Below, piece by piece: positions 1-8,657 of a stretch of 64,000 nt of DNA. Made by a program: the position numbers and the translations under genes. The notes beneath the pieces are model-generated. The model did no database searches. It was given only the letters and a program-made list of their open reading frames with translations, and was not told the DNA's origin. Within the stretch, counting starts at the first letter, position 1, and each line of letters opens with the position of its first letter. The stretch spans positions 210,397 through 274,396 of the forward strand of contig JABWCE010000001.1 in assembly GCA_013359235.1 (NCBI GenBank). Direction: 5' to 3'. The stretch comes from Bacteroidota bacterium. Its GTDB lineage: Bacteria > Bacteroidota > Bacteroidia > NS11-12g > UBA9320.

Positions 1-1
1 T

Positions 2-382
2 TTGGGAGCTGTAGCACTAGGTGCTTCTATTTTAGAACGCCATTTTACAGATAATATGGAAAGAAAAGGTCCAGACATTATTTGTAGTATGGACGAATCT
101 GCTTGTAAAGATTTAATCATAGCAAGCAAAGAAATTGCTCAAATGAGAGGAGGAACAAAAAAACCTGCAAAAGAAGAGCAAGTTACGATAGATTTTGCTT
201 TTGCAACAGTATGCACCATTAAAAACATCAAAAAAGGAGACTTGTTAACAAAAGAAAATATATGGGTAAAAAGACCAGGAACAGGCGAAATATTAGCAGA
301 ACATTTTAATGCTATACTTGGTAAAAAAGCTACAAGGGATATTTTAATTGATGAGCAACTATCGTTTAATGATTTTTGTTAA
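2..382 (+). CDS. neuB: NeuB-type nonulosonate synthase, C-terminal part (gene begins before the window)
   Basis: The window opens inside this gene, so only the last 126 codons are present. NeuB-type synthases condense phosphoenolpyruvate with an N-acetylhexosamine (ManNAc for sialic acid, related sugars for legionaminic acid) in the cytoplasm. Visible are the end of the TIM barrel, with ERHFTDN and KGPD at about residues 12-25, a linker, and a C-terminal SAF (antifreeze-like) domain from about residue 60 on, including WVKRPGTGE. The TAA stop is followed at once by the ATG of neuC, so the pair is probably translationally coupled. The neuC neighbour favours a sialic- or legionaminic-type product over pseudaminic acid, but the substrate cannot be fixed from this half. 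Confidence 0.9.
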   Translation: MGAVALGASILERHFTDNMERKGPDIICSMDESACKDLIIASKEIAQMRGGTKKPAKEEQVTIDFAFATVCTIKNIKKGDLLTKENIWVKRPGTGEILAEHFNAILGKKATRDILIDEQLSFNDFC

Positions 383-1510
383 ATGAAAAAGATAGTCTTT
401 TTAACAGGTACTCGAGCAGATTTTGGTAAAATAAAATCGCTAATTCAAATACTTGAATCCAATAATAAATTTGAGGTTTTTCTTTTTGTTACTGGAATGC
501 ATCTTCAAAAAGAATATGGCTATACACTTATTGAAGTGCAAAGATGTAATTTTAAAAACATACATACCTTTCAAAACCACACCAGTGAAACTACAATGGA
601 CTTAACACTGGCAAAAACAATCAATGGTTTTTCAAAATATATAAAAGAAATTGAACCTGATATGATTATTGTTCATGGCGATAGGGTTGAAGCATTGGCA
701 GGAGCAATAGTTGGGTCGCTTAATAATATTTTAGTAGCACATATAGAAGGTGGAGAATTGTCGGGGACGATTGATGAGTTAATTCGGCATTCCATTAGTA
801 AGCTAAGTCATATCCATTTTGTAGCCAATAAAACTGCAAAAAAGAGATTGCTCCAAATGGGTGAGTTAGAAAAATCTGTTTACATAATTGGTTCGCCAGA
901 CTTAGACATTATGTTTTCTGAAAACTTGCCCAATCTATCTGAAGTAAAAGCGTATTATCAAATACCTTTTAATGAATATGCAATTGTTATGTTTCATCCA
1001 GTAACAACAGAAATAGACGATATGGATAACTATGCAAGCAATTTCGTAAACTCATTATTAGCTGTAAATCATAATTTTGTAGTTATTTATCCAAATAATG
1101 ATTTGGGAAGTAAAATAATATTAAAACATTACCGTCAGCTTAATAATAATTCACGATTTAAAATTTTTCCTTCTTTAAAGTTTGAATATTTTTTGACCTT
1201 GCTTAAAAAAGCATCATTTCTAATAGGAAATAGTAGTGCTGGTGTAAGAGAAGCCCCTTATTATAACTTGCCCTCAATAAATATTGGGACAAGGCAAAAT
1301 AACAGAGTAACACATACAAGTATCATAAATGTAAGTTATGATACAGATGAAATAACGAATGCTATAACAAAATTAAATACCAATTTCCAACCAGAAAATA
1401 AAAAATTTTCCGATTTTGGTAATGGTAACAGTGCTGAACTATTTTTAGATTCATTACAAGAAGAAAATATTTGGCAGTTAAATCATCAAAAACAATTTAA
1501 GGATTTTTAA
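383..1510 (+). CDS. neuC: UDP-N-acetylglucosamine 2-epimerase (hydrolysing), NeuC family
   Basis: This 375-residue cytoplasmic enzyme should convert UDP-GlcNAc (or a related UDP-sugar) to ManNAc-type sugar plus UDP, giving the substrate for NeuB. The GT-B epimerase signature is clear: GTRADFGK at residues 9-16, HGDRVEA at 98-104, HIEGGELSGTIDE at 120-132, and a UDP-binding GNSSAG stretch near residue 282. Length is normal for the family (about 370-390). It starts directly at the neuB stop codon with no gap. A 200-base gap follows before the next gene, so the transcript may end here. NeuC versus LegG (6-deoxy substrate) cannot be decided from motifs alone. Confidence 0.9.
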   Translation: MKKIVFLTGTRADFGKIKSLIQILESNNKFEVFLFVTGMHLQKEYGYTLIEVQRCNFKNIHTFQNHTSETTMDLTLAKTINGFSKYIKEIEPDMIIVHGDRVEALAGAIVGSLNNILVAHIEGGELSGTIDELIRHSISKLSHIHFVANKTAKKRLLQMGELEKSVYIIGSPDLDIMFSENLPNLSEVKAYYQIPFNEYAIVMFHPVTTEIDDMDNYASNFVNSLLAVNHNFVVIYPNNDLGSKIILKHYRQLNNNSRFKIFPSLKFEYFLTLLKKASFLIGNSSAGVREAPYYNLPSINIGTRQNNRVTHTSIINVSYDTDEITNAITKLNTNFQPENKKFSDFGNGNSAELFLDSLQEENIWQLNHQKQFKDF

Positions 1511-1710
1511 TGGTCTGAATTTTTTATAGGAAAATTTTATTTGATGATATATAAAACTTGCATTCCTTTTATTTCATTGAATAAAAAGGACATATAATAA
1601 CACAAAAAATAAACAACTATAAAATATTGATAATGGTATTAATGAAATGATTTACTCAATTGGAAACCATCTAAAGTATTGAGTTTCTACATTAAATAGA
1701 AAAGTTTAGA
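1511..1710. other. Intergenic gap with two weak hairpins
   Basis: These 200 AT-rich bases separate neuC from the glycosyltransferase. An imperfect inverted repeat (TCCTTTTATT ... AATAAAAAGGA, 1564-1590, one bulged A) could be a weak terminator for neuB-neuC, though no T-run follows. A second repeat, ACTCAAT (1654-1660) and ATTGAGT (1678-1684), lies about 30 bases before the next ATG. I see no open reading frame of note and no convincing promoter box. Confidence 0.35.
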
Positions 1711-2949
1711 ATGAAAATTGATTATGTTTTAAGTTCATATCCTTCAAAACCAACTATTTTTGTTTATCGGGAAATAAAAGAATTGATTAGAAATGGGCAT
1801 GATGTTAGAATTATAAGTTTATTACCAAAAGTTTTTGTTTCAAATAAAAAGAAATATGAAGTAATTGATAATATTGATGTTTTGTACCCATCTTCTAATC
1901 CTTTATCATACTTGGTAAGTACTCTTTATTGTATTTTTACCGGGAAATCTGTAATTTTTTCAAAAGAACATTTTAGTGAAACTTTTTATCTTTTAAATAA
2001 AAAAAATATCTTTAAACTCATTTATTGTACTTTTTTAATTGACAATTTGATTTTTAAAATAAATTTAAATAAAATTTCAATAAAACACATTCATTCTCAT
2101 CATCTTTTCTTTACAACCTATATAGCATATCAAATTTCTAAAAAAATAAACGCTCCATTTAGTACAACTCTATACACTTTATCATACTTTTATCCTAAGA
2201 ATATATTAAAAGCTATTTTAAAAAAAAACATCTTTATAAGAACAACTACTTCTGAATTAGCACCATTTTATAACGGAATTATTCAAGATAGAAGTAAATT
2301 TCACCATATATCAAACGGAATTCATTCTAAGGAATTTACTTTTAACCCAAGCTATAAAATTGGTGAAATTTTGAAAATAATTGCTGTTGGCTCATTATTA
2401 GATAAAAAAGGGTTTGATACCTTAATTTTTTCATGTTTAACATTAAAAGAATATGGATTAAATTTTGATTGTAAAATTATTGGTGATGGACCTGAAAAAA
2501 AATTCCTAAACAAATTAATTAAATCTTTAAATCTCGAAAAATACATTAAAATTTATACATGGATTGATAATTCTTTAGTTTTAAAAAAAATTTCAGATTC
2601 CGATATTTTAGTTATGCCTTGCAGGTTACCTAAAAAATCAACTCGCGATGGATTACCTAATGTGATAATAGAAGCAATGGCATCGGGTACTATAGTAATA
2701 GGTTCAAGATTTGCCGGTATCCCGGATATTATAAAACATAAAGAAACAGGACTACTAATATCTCCCGAAAACGCAGATGAGATAACCAATGCAATAATTG
2801 AAATTTATTTTGATAATACATTAAGAGAATATTTAATAAATAATGCTTTAAATAAAATAAAAACTGAATATTCGCTTGAACCTAATATTTTCAAACTTCA
2901 ACAACTTTTCTTATCATCGGATTTTTTAGAAAAAAATGATGAACTTTAA
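1711..2949 (+). CDS. Glycosyltransferase, GT4 family
   Basis: A 412-residue GT-B fold retaining glycosyltransferase that should add a sugar to a lipid-linked glycan on the cytoplasmic side of the inner membrane. The C-terminal donor-binding half carries the GT4 pattern: GSLLDKKGFD at about residue 226, IGDGPEKKFL at about 257, and a run from DGLPNVIIEAMASGT to GIPDIIKHKETGLLI at about residues 310-350, with the nucleotide-sugar glutamate in IIEAMA. Its end overlaps the next gene by 14 bases, so the two are co-transcribed. Donor and acceptor sugars are not predictable. Confidence in the family is high, in the exact role low. Confidence 0.88.
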   Translation: MKIDYVLSSYPSKPTIFVYREIKELIRNGHDVRIISLLPKVFVSNKKKYEVIDNIDVLYPSSNPLSYLVSTLYCIFTGKSVIFSKEHFSETFYLLNKKNIFKLIYCTFLIDNLIFKINLNKISIKHIHSHHLFFTTYIAYQISKKINAPFSTTLYTLSYFYPKNILKAILKKNIFIRTTTSELAPFYNGIIQDRSKFHHISNGIHSKEFTFNPSYKIGEILKIIAVGSLLDKKGFDTLIFSCLTLKEYGLNFDCKIIGDGPEKKFLNKLIKSLNLEKYIKIYTWIDNSLVLKKISDSDILVMPCRLPKKSTRDGLPNVIIEAMASGTIVIGSRFAGIPDIIKHKETGLLISPENADEITNAIIEIYFDNTLREYLINNALNKIKTEYSLEPNIFKLQQLFLSSDFLEKNDEL

Positions 2950-4144
2950 TATTCCTAATTTTATCAATCAAAACATAACATTCCGTAACGAAAGTTTATT
3001 TAAAAATGATTTATTAAAAAATCATCAAAAACTTTCAAATGCTATTGATAATAAAAATATTTTGGTTATAGGCGGTGCAGGAACTATTGGAAGCAGCTAT
3101 ATAAAGGCTCTTTTAAAATTTAAACCCGACAAACTTTTTGTGGTAGATATTAACGAAAATGGATTGACAGAGTTAGTGCGAGATATCAGAAGTTCTAAAG
3201 GATTTAACATACCAAAAGAATTTATAACGTATCCCATAAATTTTGGCGATGCCGTTTTTGAAAAACTTTTTATAAATGAAGGACCTTGGCACATAGTAGC
3301 CAATTTTGCGGCACACAAGCACGTGAGGAGCGAAAAGGATGAATACTCCATAGAGGCAATGCTTGACAACAATGTTTTTAAAGCCGAAAGATTATTATCT
3401 CTGCTGGCAACTCACAAACCCGAACATTTTTTTTGTGTGAGTACCGATAAGGCAGCCAACCCTGTAAACATAATGGGAGCTTCAAAAAAGTTAATGGAAA
3501 ACCTGATTATAGCTTATTCTGATGTTTTTAAAATAAATACAGCCCGATTTGCCAATGTAGCTTTTTCAAACGGAAGTTTGTTGGCGGGATATTTAGAACG
3601 CATTTCTAAAAACCAGCCCCTCTCCTGCCCTTCCAATATCCGCCGTTTTTTTGTTAGCCCAGAAGAATCCGGGCAAATATGTCTTTTGGCAACATTTTTG
3701 GGTAAATCAGGACAAATATTTTTTCCTAAATTAGATTTTGATAAAGACCAAACATTTTTTAAAGATATTACTATAAATTTTATAAAAGAACTTGATTTTG
3801 AGGCAGAAATTTGCAAAACAGAAAATGAAGCAATAGAAAAGTGTAATTTAATAAATGAAAAAAAATATCCGGTTCATTTTTTTGAATCTGATACAAGCGG
3901 CGAAAAACCGTATGAAGAATTTTATACCGACGAGGAAGTGAAAGACCTGCATATATTTGAAAGTTTAGGTGTGATAACTCCTCAAAAACAAAACTTTGAC
4001 GAAACTTTAAAGGCAATATCAGATTTAAAAAATATATTTAAACAAAAAAATCTGAACAAAGCCGAAATTGTATCCGCAATTAAAGAACTTTTGCCAGGTT
4101 TTAGCCATATTGAAACTGGCAAAAGCCTTGACCAAAGAATGTAA
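2936..4144 (+). CDS. Nucleotide-sugar SDR, UDP-GlcNAc 4,6-dehydratase-like (CapD/WbpM family)
   Basis: A soluble 402-residue extended short-chain dehydrogenase of the Polysacc_synt_2 family; such enzymes act on UDP-GlcNAc to open the route to 6-deoxy amino sugars. The NAD-binding GGAGTIGS is at about residues 46-53, after an unusual 40-residue N-terminal lead. The catalytic region reads STDKA ... NIMGASKK (about 167-184), so the tyrosine of the usual YxxxK is a methionine. This Ser-Met-Lys arrangement is known from WbpM/CapD-type 4,6-dehydratases. The membrane domains of full WbpM are missing. The start is ATG-ATG, inside the end of the preceding gene. A 4-epimerase or 3,5-epimerase role is less likely. 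Confidence 0.8.
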   Translation: MMNFNIPNFINQNITFRNESLFKNDLLKNHQKLSNAIDNKNILVIGGAGTIGSSYIKALLKFKPDKLFVVDINENGLTELVRDIRSSKGFNIPKEFITYPINFGDAVFEKLFINEGPWHIVANFAAHKHVRSEKDEYSIEAMLDNNVFKAERLLSLLATHKPEHFFCVSTDKAANPVNIMGASKKLMENLIIAYSDVFKINTARFANVAFSNGSLLAGYLERISKNQPLSCPSNIRRFFVSPEESGQICLLATFLGKSGQIFFPKLDFDKDQTFFKDITINFIKELDFEAEICKTENEAIEKCNLINEKKYPVHFFESDTSGEKPYEEFYTDEEVKDLHIFESLGVITPQKQNFDETLKAISDLKNIFKQKNLNKAEIVSAIKELLPGFSHIETGKSLDQRM

Positions 4145-4165
4145 AAATTTAATTAAATTTGAGAA

Positions 4166-4753
4166 ATGAAAGTTGAAGAACCCGATTTTGAGTACGGAAT
4201 TTATTCTTATGCCGATTATCTGAAATGGACTTTAGATGAACAAGTAGAAATAATAAAGGGTAAAATTTTTAAGATGAGTCCGGCACCTAAAAGGATTCAT
4301 CAAAAAATTTCAATAAACATTGCAAGCAATTTATACAATTTTTTAAAAGGCAAAAAATGTCAGGTTTACGATGCTCCATTTGATGTAAGACTCCCTGTGA
4401 AATCAAACAAAAACGAAGATATTTTCACGGTTGTACAACCTGATATTTGTGTAATTTGTGACCCTTCAAAACTCGATGAAGCTGGCTGTATTGGTGCTCC
4501 AGATATTGTTATTGAAATACTTTCGAAAGGCAATAACAAAAAAGAACTTCAAGTAAAATATGAAGTATATGAAGAATCAGGAATTAAAGAATACTGGATA
4601 ATCCACCCCGACGAGCAAACTGTTTTGATTTATAAATTAGTTAATGGGAAATATGAGCCATCAAGGCTTTTAACCAAAGGCGACACAATAACAACATCAA
4701 TTTTGGAAGGTTTTGTTTTAGACTTAGAAAGCGTATTTGAAGATGAAGGCTGA
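4166..4753 (+). CDS. Uma2 family (DUF820) nuclease-fold protein
   Basis: A 195-residue protein of the Uma2 family, which has a PD-(D/E)xK nuclease fold and no well-established function. Seen: YADYLKW near the N terminus, EIIKGKIFKMSP (about 29-40), HQKISINIASNL, VQPDICVICD (about 92-101), APDIVIEILSKG (about 112-123), then KYEVYEESGIKEYWII. The Asp in QPD and the Glu in IVIEIL, followed by Ser rather than Gln/Glu before Lys, fit the fold's active site. It lies 21 bases after the dehydratase and 6 bases before a sugar transferase, so it sits inside a glycan operon that it has no obvious reason to join. Uma2 genes are often passengers in genomes. Whether it cuts DNA is unknown. Confidence 0.85.
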   Translation: MKVEEPDFEYGIYSYADYLKWTLDEQVEIIKGKIFKMSPAPKRIHQKISINIASNLYNFLKGKKCQVYDAPFDVRLPVKSNKNEDIFTVVQPDICVICDPSKLDEAGCIGAPDIVIEILSKGNNKKELQVKYEVYEESGIKEYWIIHPDEQTVLIYKLVNGKYEPSRLLTKGDTITTSILEGFVLDLESVFEDEG

Positions 4754-4759
4754 AATTTA

Positions 4760-5425
4760 ATGATGTACAGAACATTTAAGCGTTTTTTTGATATTTTATT
4801 TTCATTGCTGGCAATAACATTGCTTTTACCTTTATTTATTCCTATCATTATTTTATTAAAACTTACAGGCGAAGGTTATGTTTTTTATTTTCAAAAACGA
4901 ATTGGATATAAGTGCCAATATTTCAATATATGGAAATTTGCAACAATGCTCAAAGACAGTCCGAATATAGGCACCGGCACTATTACACTGCGAAATGACC
5001 CACGTATTACCCCAATGGGTGGTTTTTTGAGAATGACAAAAATTAATGAATTGCCACAATTATTTAATGTGCTGAAGGGCGACATGAGTTTTGTAGGACC
5101 ACGTCCGTTAGTAGATAAAAATTTTATTTCAACTCCATTAGAAATTAAAGAAAAAATTTATTCGGTAAAACCGGGCATTACAGGCATAGGCTCTGTTGTG
5201 TTTAGAGATGAAGAAAAATTGATTTCGGAAACTACCATGCCTCCGGAGCAATTTTATAACGAAGTAATTGGACCTTACAAATGTGAACTTGAAATATGGT
5301 ATGGAAAAAATATATCATTTATTACAGATTTAAAAATAATATTATTAACTGCTTGGATAATTTTATTTCCTGAAAGTAAACTATATAGCTCATGGTTTAA
5401 AGATTTACCAAAAACTAATTTTTAA
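4760..5425 (+). CDS. Monotopic phosphoglycosyl transferase (bacterial sugar transferase family)
   Basis: A 221-residue member of the bacterial sugar transferase family (PglC/WbaP C-terminal domain type). It moves a sugar-1-phosphate from a UDP-sugar to undecaprenyl phosphate, the first membrane step of glycan assembly. Seen: KRFFDILFS and a single hydrophobic re-entrant helix (about residues 8-35), QKRIGYKCQYFNIWKFATM, RNDPRITPMGGFLRMTKINELPQ split over about 76-101, and GDMSFVGPRPLV (about 106-117). This is the short form without the N-terminal multi-span domain of WbaP. It directly precedes a second, unrelated initiating enzyme (the WecA-like gene), which is uncommon. Confidence 0.9.
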   Translation: MMYRTFKRFFDILFSLLAITLLLPLFIPIIILLKLTGEGYVFYFQKRIGYKCQYFNIWKFATMLKDSPNIGTGTITLRNDPRITPMGGFLRMTKINELPQLFNVLKGDMSFVGPRPLVDKNFISTPLEIKEKIYSVKPGITGIGSVVFRDEEKLISETTMPPEQFYNEVIGPYKCELEIWYGKNISFITDLKIILLTAWIILFPESKLYSSWFKDLPKTNF

Positions 5426-5468
5426 AAAAAAATATTTATAAATTATTTTTGGCTCAAGTTAATTCATT

Positions 5469-6455
5469 ATGGACATAAGTAGCAAAATTATTGCAATTAT
5501 ACCTCTTCAAATACTTGCTATTGTAGCTTATTTATCAATTGCCAAGCGATTGAATTTATATGATAATCCAAATGAACGCAGTTCACATAAAGAAAAAGTA
5601 ATAAGAGGAGGTGGAGTAATTATTCCTGTTTCGTTAATATTATACTCTTTATTTTTTGGGCTTCATCATTTTTTTATTATGGGGGTGCTATTGGTAGCCA
5701 TAATAAGTTTTGTTGATGATATAATTCATATAAATGCTTTTATACGTCTTGCTATACATTTTATTGCTGTGAGTTTTGTTTTTATGGATATACACAGAGA
5801 AATAAATTATTCACCCATAATTGTTATTTTAGTTTCAATTTTGGCAGTTGCCGCTGTAAATGCATATAATTTTATGGATGGAATTAATGGCATGACAGGC
5901 TTATATACTTTAACGGTTTATGAATCAATATTTTTTTACAATTATTACTTTACACCACTTTTTGATACCAATTTGCTTATTATTTTAAGTATAGCTATTG
6001 TTATATTTTTGTTTTTCAATTTACGCAGTCAAGCTAAAATGTTTTCGGGTGATGTAGGCAGTATTTCACTTGGTTTATTAGCGGTGTTTTATGTTTTGTA
6101 TCTTATTGTTCATACACAAAGTTTGATATATTTATCACTACTTGCTGTTTATGGTGTAGAAGCCGGAATGACTGTATTGCTAAGACTTTTTAAAAAACAA
6201 AATATTTTTCAAGCCCATAGAATGCATTTATTTCAAGATTTGGTAAATATTGTTGGCATTCCACATATCAAGGTATCATTATTTTACTCCTTAATACAGC
6301 TTTTCATTAATTTTGGAATTTTTTTGTGTATTAAATGTAAATTTTCGGGGTACCTTTATTTTACATATATTACATTGATACTTATAGCTATTTATGTAAT
6401 TGTAAAGTTTTATATTCATAATAATTTAGAAAAATATAACCATGCGAAAAATTAA
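5469..6455 (+). CDS. Polytopic phosphoglycosyl transferase, WecA/MraY-like
   Basis: A 328-residue membrane protein of the glycosyltransferase 4 (MraY/WecA) family with about ten hydrophobic segments. It should transfer an N-acetylhexosamine-1-phosphate to undecaprenyl phosphate. The family motifs are in order: RSSHKEKVIRGGG (about 34-46), FVDD (about 83-86), NAYNFMDGINGMTG (about 135-148), FSGDVGSISLG (about 197-207) and HRMHLFQDL (about 252-260). The aspartates and the late histidines expected for catalysis are present. It overlaps the next gene by 14 bases. Housekeeping MraY is excluded by its motifs and context; WecA/WbpL-like is the best fit. Confidence 0.9.
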   Translation: MDISSKIIAIIPLQILAIVAYLSIAKRLNLYDNPNERSSHKEKVIRGGGVIIPVSLILYSLFFGLHHFFIMGVLLVAIISFVDDIIHINAFIRLAIHFIAVSFVFMDIHREINYSPIIVILVSILAVAAVNAYNFMDGINGMTGLYTLTVYESIFFYNYYFTPLFDTNLLIILSIAIVIFLFFNLRSQAKMFSGDVGSISLGLLAVFYVLYLIVHTQSLIYLSLLAVYGVEAGMTVLLRLFKKQNIFQAHRMHLFQDLVNIVGIPHIKVSLFYSLIQLFINFGIFLCIKCKFSGYLYFTYITLILIAIYVIVKFYIHNNLEKYNHAKN

Positions 6456-7470
6456 TTTTGCTGTTGTAGGGCTTGGACACATAGGATTGCGACATGCAAA
6501 AATTGCAAACGAACATCCATTTTCAAATACTATTGCTGTTTGCGACATATTAAGCGAAAAACAAAAAAATCTTAACGATCTAGGAATAAATTGTAACTTT
6601 TATAACAACTACCGCAAACTTATAGAAAATGAAAAAGATGCCGAGGTTGTAAATATTGCTGTACCTAATGGTTTGCATTGCGAAGTTGCACTTTTTGCAC
6701 TTGAAAATAATAAACACGTTGTGATTGAAAAACCTATGGGGCTATCGAAAACTGAATGTGAAATGGTTATACATCAATCGCTAAAATATTCAAAAAACGT
6801 TTTTGTAGTAAAACAAAACCGTTATAGTCCGCCATCAAAATGGCTTAAAGAAATAGTTGATAAAAAAGTATTAGGTGAAATATTGATGGTACAAGTTAAT
6901 TGTTATTGGAACAGAGATGACAGATATTACAAACCCGGGGGCTGGAAAGGTACTTTAAAACTTGATGGAGGCACACTTTACACACAGTTTTCGCATTTTA
7001 TAGATATAATGTATTGGGTGTTTGGCGATATAAAAAACATAAATGCCCAATTTGCCAATGCTACACATAAACATTCTATTGAATTTGAAGATTCGGGTGT
7101 TGTAAATTTTGAGTTTTTAAATGGGGGATTGGGTTGTATAAATTTTTCAATTTCATGTTGGGATACAAATATGGAAAGCAGCATTACCGTAGTAGGTTCA
7201 AAAGGCAGCATAAAACTTGGAGGACAATATTTAAACGAAATCGAGTACTGCAATATTGAAAATTACACCATGCCCGAACTCCCGCCAACCAATCCACCAA
7301 ACGATTATGGTCCATTTAAAGGTAGCGCAGCAAATCATCATTACGTTATTCAAAATGTAATTGATACTCTAAATGGTAAAAGCCAGATTGACACCAATGC
7401 TTTAGAAGGACTTAAAGTAGTTGATATTATTGAAAGAATTTACAATTTACGAAATATAGAAAAATTATAA
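6442..7470 (+). CDS. Gfo/Idh/MocA family sugar-nucleotide oxidoreductase (WbpB-like)
   Basis: A 342-residue NAD(P)-dependent oxidoreductase. The N-terminal Rossmann motif VGLGHIGLRH is at about residues 9-18, EKPMGLS at about 98-104 supplies the conserved lysine, and the C-terminal alpha/beta domain includes VKQNRYSPP and GGTLYTQFSHFIDIMYW, where the H-x3-D pattern is typical. In glycan clusters such enzymes (WbpB/WlbA) oxidise C3 of UDP-GlcNAcA, which would need a partner dehydrogenase and aminotransferase; these are not in the window and may lie upstream. It overlaps the WecA-like gene by 14 bases and is 2 bases from the next gene, so it belongs to the same operon. Confidence 0.82.
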   Translation: MRKINFAVVGLGHIGLRHAKIANEHPFSNTIAVCDILSEKQKNLNDLGINCNFYNNYRKLIENEKDAEVVNIAVPNGLHCEVALFALENNKHVVIEKPMGLSKTECEMVIHQSLKYSKNVFVVKQNRYSPPSKWLKEIVDKKVLGEILMVQVNCYWNRDDRYYKPGGWKGTLKLDGGTLYTQFSHFIDIMYWVFGDIKNINAQFANATHKHSIEFEDSGVVNFEFLNGGLGCINFSISCWDTNMESSITVVGSKGSIKLGGQYLNEIEYCNIENYTMPELPPTNPPNDYGPFKGSAANHHYVIQNVIDTLNGKSQIDTNALEGLKVVDIIERIYNLRNIEKL

Positions 7471-7472
7471 AC

Positions 7473-8657
7473 ATGAGAATTGCATGGTTTGCAAATATTG
7501 ATTTTCAGGAAGGTAATGCCTCCAATTCAAGAATCAGAGCATTTGCAAATGGCTTGAAAAATAAAGGTAATCAGGTTTTTCTTTTCTTCCTAAGCTCAAC
7601 TGTTTTTAACTCAAACCGCATAAACAAAAAAAACAAAGGCTTTTTTGACGGTATTTATTTCAATTATCTCAGTGGCACTGCACATCGCAGCAATTATAGA
7701 TTTTTTAGATTTTTCAATTACTTAATAGCCGTAATTGCTTCATTAATTTTATTGATAAAAAAAAGAAAACATTTTGATATTGTATATATATATCAACCTC
7801 GTTTATTGTTTTTCGGTCATATTTTTTTATTAACCAAAATCCTTAAAATTCCTTTGGTAATTGAACTTACAGAGCTTGACGAAAAAACAAAGGCAAAGTC
7901 GTTGTTTTCATTTTTGATAATAAAAAGCAATGTATTCAATGCTTATTTGTATAAATACTTTTGCAAAAATATTATAGTAATTTCTGAAAAACTCAAGAAG
8001 CATTTAAGTAAATTTTATCCCGAGTCTAAAATTATACTTATCCCTATTATTGTTGATTTTAAAAGGTTTGAAAAAATTAATGGATTTGAACATAAAAAAT
8101 TTGCGATAGGATATTTAGGCTCTTTTAGCTCAAAAGATGGCGTAAACCAAATAATTGAAAGTTATAAAAATGCCAGTGAAAAAGTGAAAGGTTTAAAACT
8201 TAAATTAATTGGATTTAATCCCTATAAAAAGCAAACAAACCGATTTCTTAAAAGCTTAAATTTAAATGGCGAAGTTGAAAAAACCGGTCAAATTACTTAT
8301 GATAAAGTTCCTCAATGGTTAGAAAAATGCGATTTATTAATTATGAATCGCACAAATCATTCATTTTCGCATTACGGTTTTCCTACAAAATTAGGTGAAT
8401 ATTTGGCAACAGGTATTCCTACAATTTGCACTAAAGTAGGCGATATAGAAATGTATCTCACACATGCAGAAAATTCGTATTTGATAGAGCCAGACAACCC
8501 AATGCAACTAAGCGAAGCAATTATCAAACGATATGAAAAATACGAATTATTCAACAAAATTGGTCAACAAGGTAAACTTGTAGCTCATAAGCATTTTGAT
8601 TATATAAAAAATGTTGAAATTCTTCAAAACGTTCTCGAACAATCTTTATTAAACTAA
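7473..8657 (+). CDS. Glycosyltransferase, GT4-like
   Basis: A 394-residue GT-B glycosyltransferase and the last gene of the polysaccharide operon. It has an N-terminal acceptor half with a hydrophobic stretch (FNYLIAVIASLILLI, about 87-101) that may dock it to the membrane. The C-terminal half has IGYLGSFSSKDGV (about 211-223), KLKLIGFNPYKKQ, and the donor-site region PTKLGEYLATGIPTICTKVGDIE (split over about 305-328). The glutamate in GEYLATG stands where GT4 enzymes bind the nucleotide sugar. Its TAA interlocks by 4 bases with the stop of the opposite-strand gene, leaving no room for a terminator between them. Confidence 0.85.
   Translation: MRIAWFANIDFQEGNASNSRIRAFANGLKNKGNQVFLFFLSSTVFNSNRINKKNKGFFDGIYFNYLSGTAHRSNYRFFRFFNYLIAVIASLILLIKKRKHFDIVYIYQPRLLFFGHIFLLTKILKIPLVIELTELDEKTKAKSLFSFLIIKSNVFNAYLYKYFCKNIIVISEKLKKHLSKFYPESKIILIPIIVDFKRFEKINGFEHKKFAIGYLGSFSSKDGVNQIIESYKNASEKVKGLKLKLIGFNPYKKQTNRFLKSLNLNGEVEKTGQITYDKVPQWLEKCDLLIMNRTNHSFSHYGFPTKLGEYLATGIPTICTKVGDIEMYLTHAENSYLIEPDNPMQLSEAIIKRYEKYELFNKIGQQGKLVAHKHFDYIKNVEILQNVLEQSLLN

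Noticed and set aside
1..8657. Complete pseudaminic or legionaminic acid pathway
   Set aside because: Only NeuB (partial) and NeuC are visible; the aminotransferase, acetyltransferase and CMP-transferase genes that would decide the sugar are outside the window.
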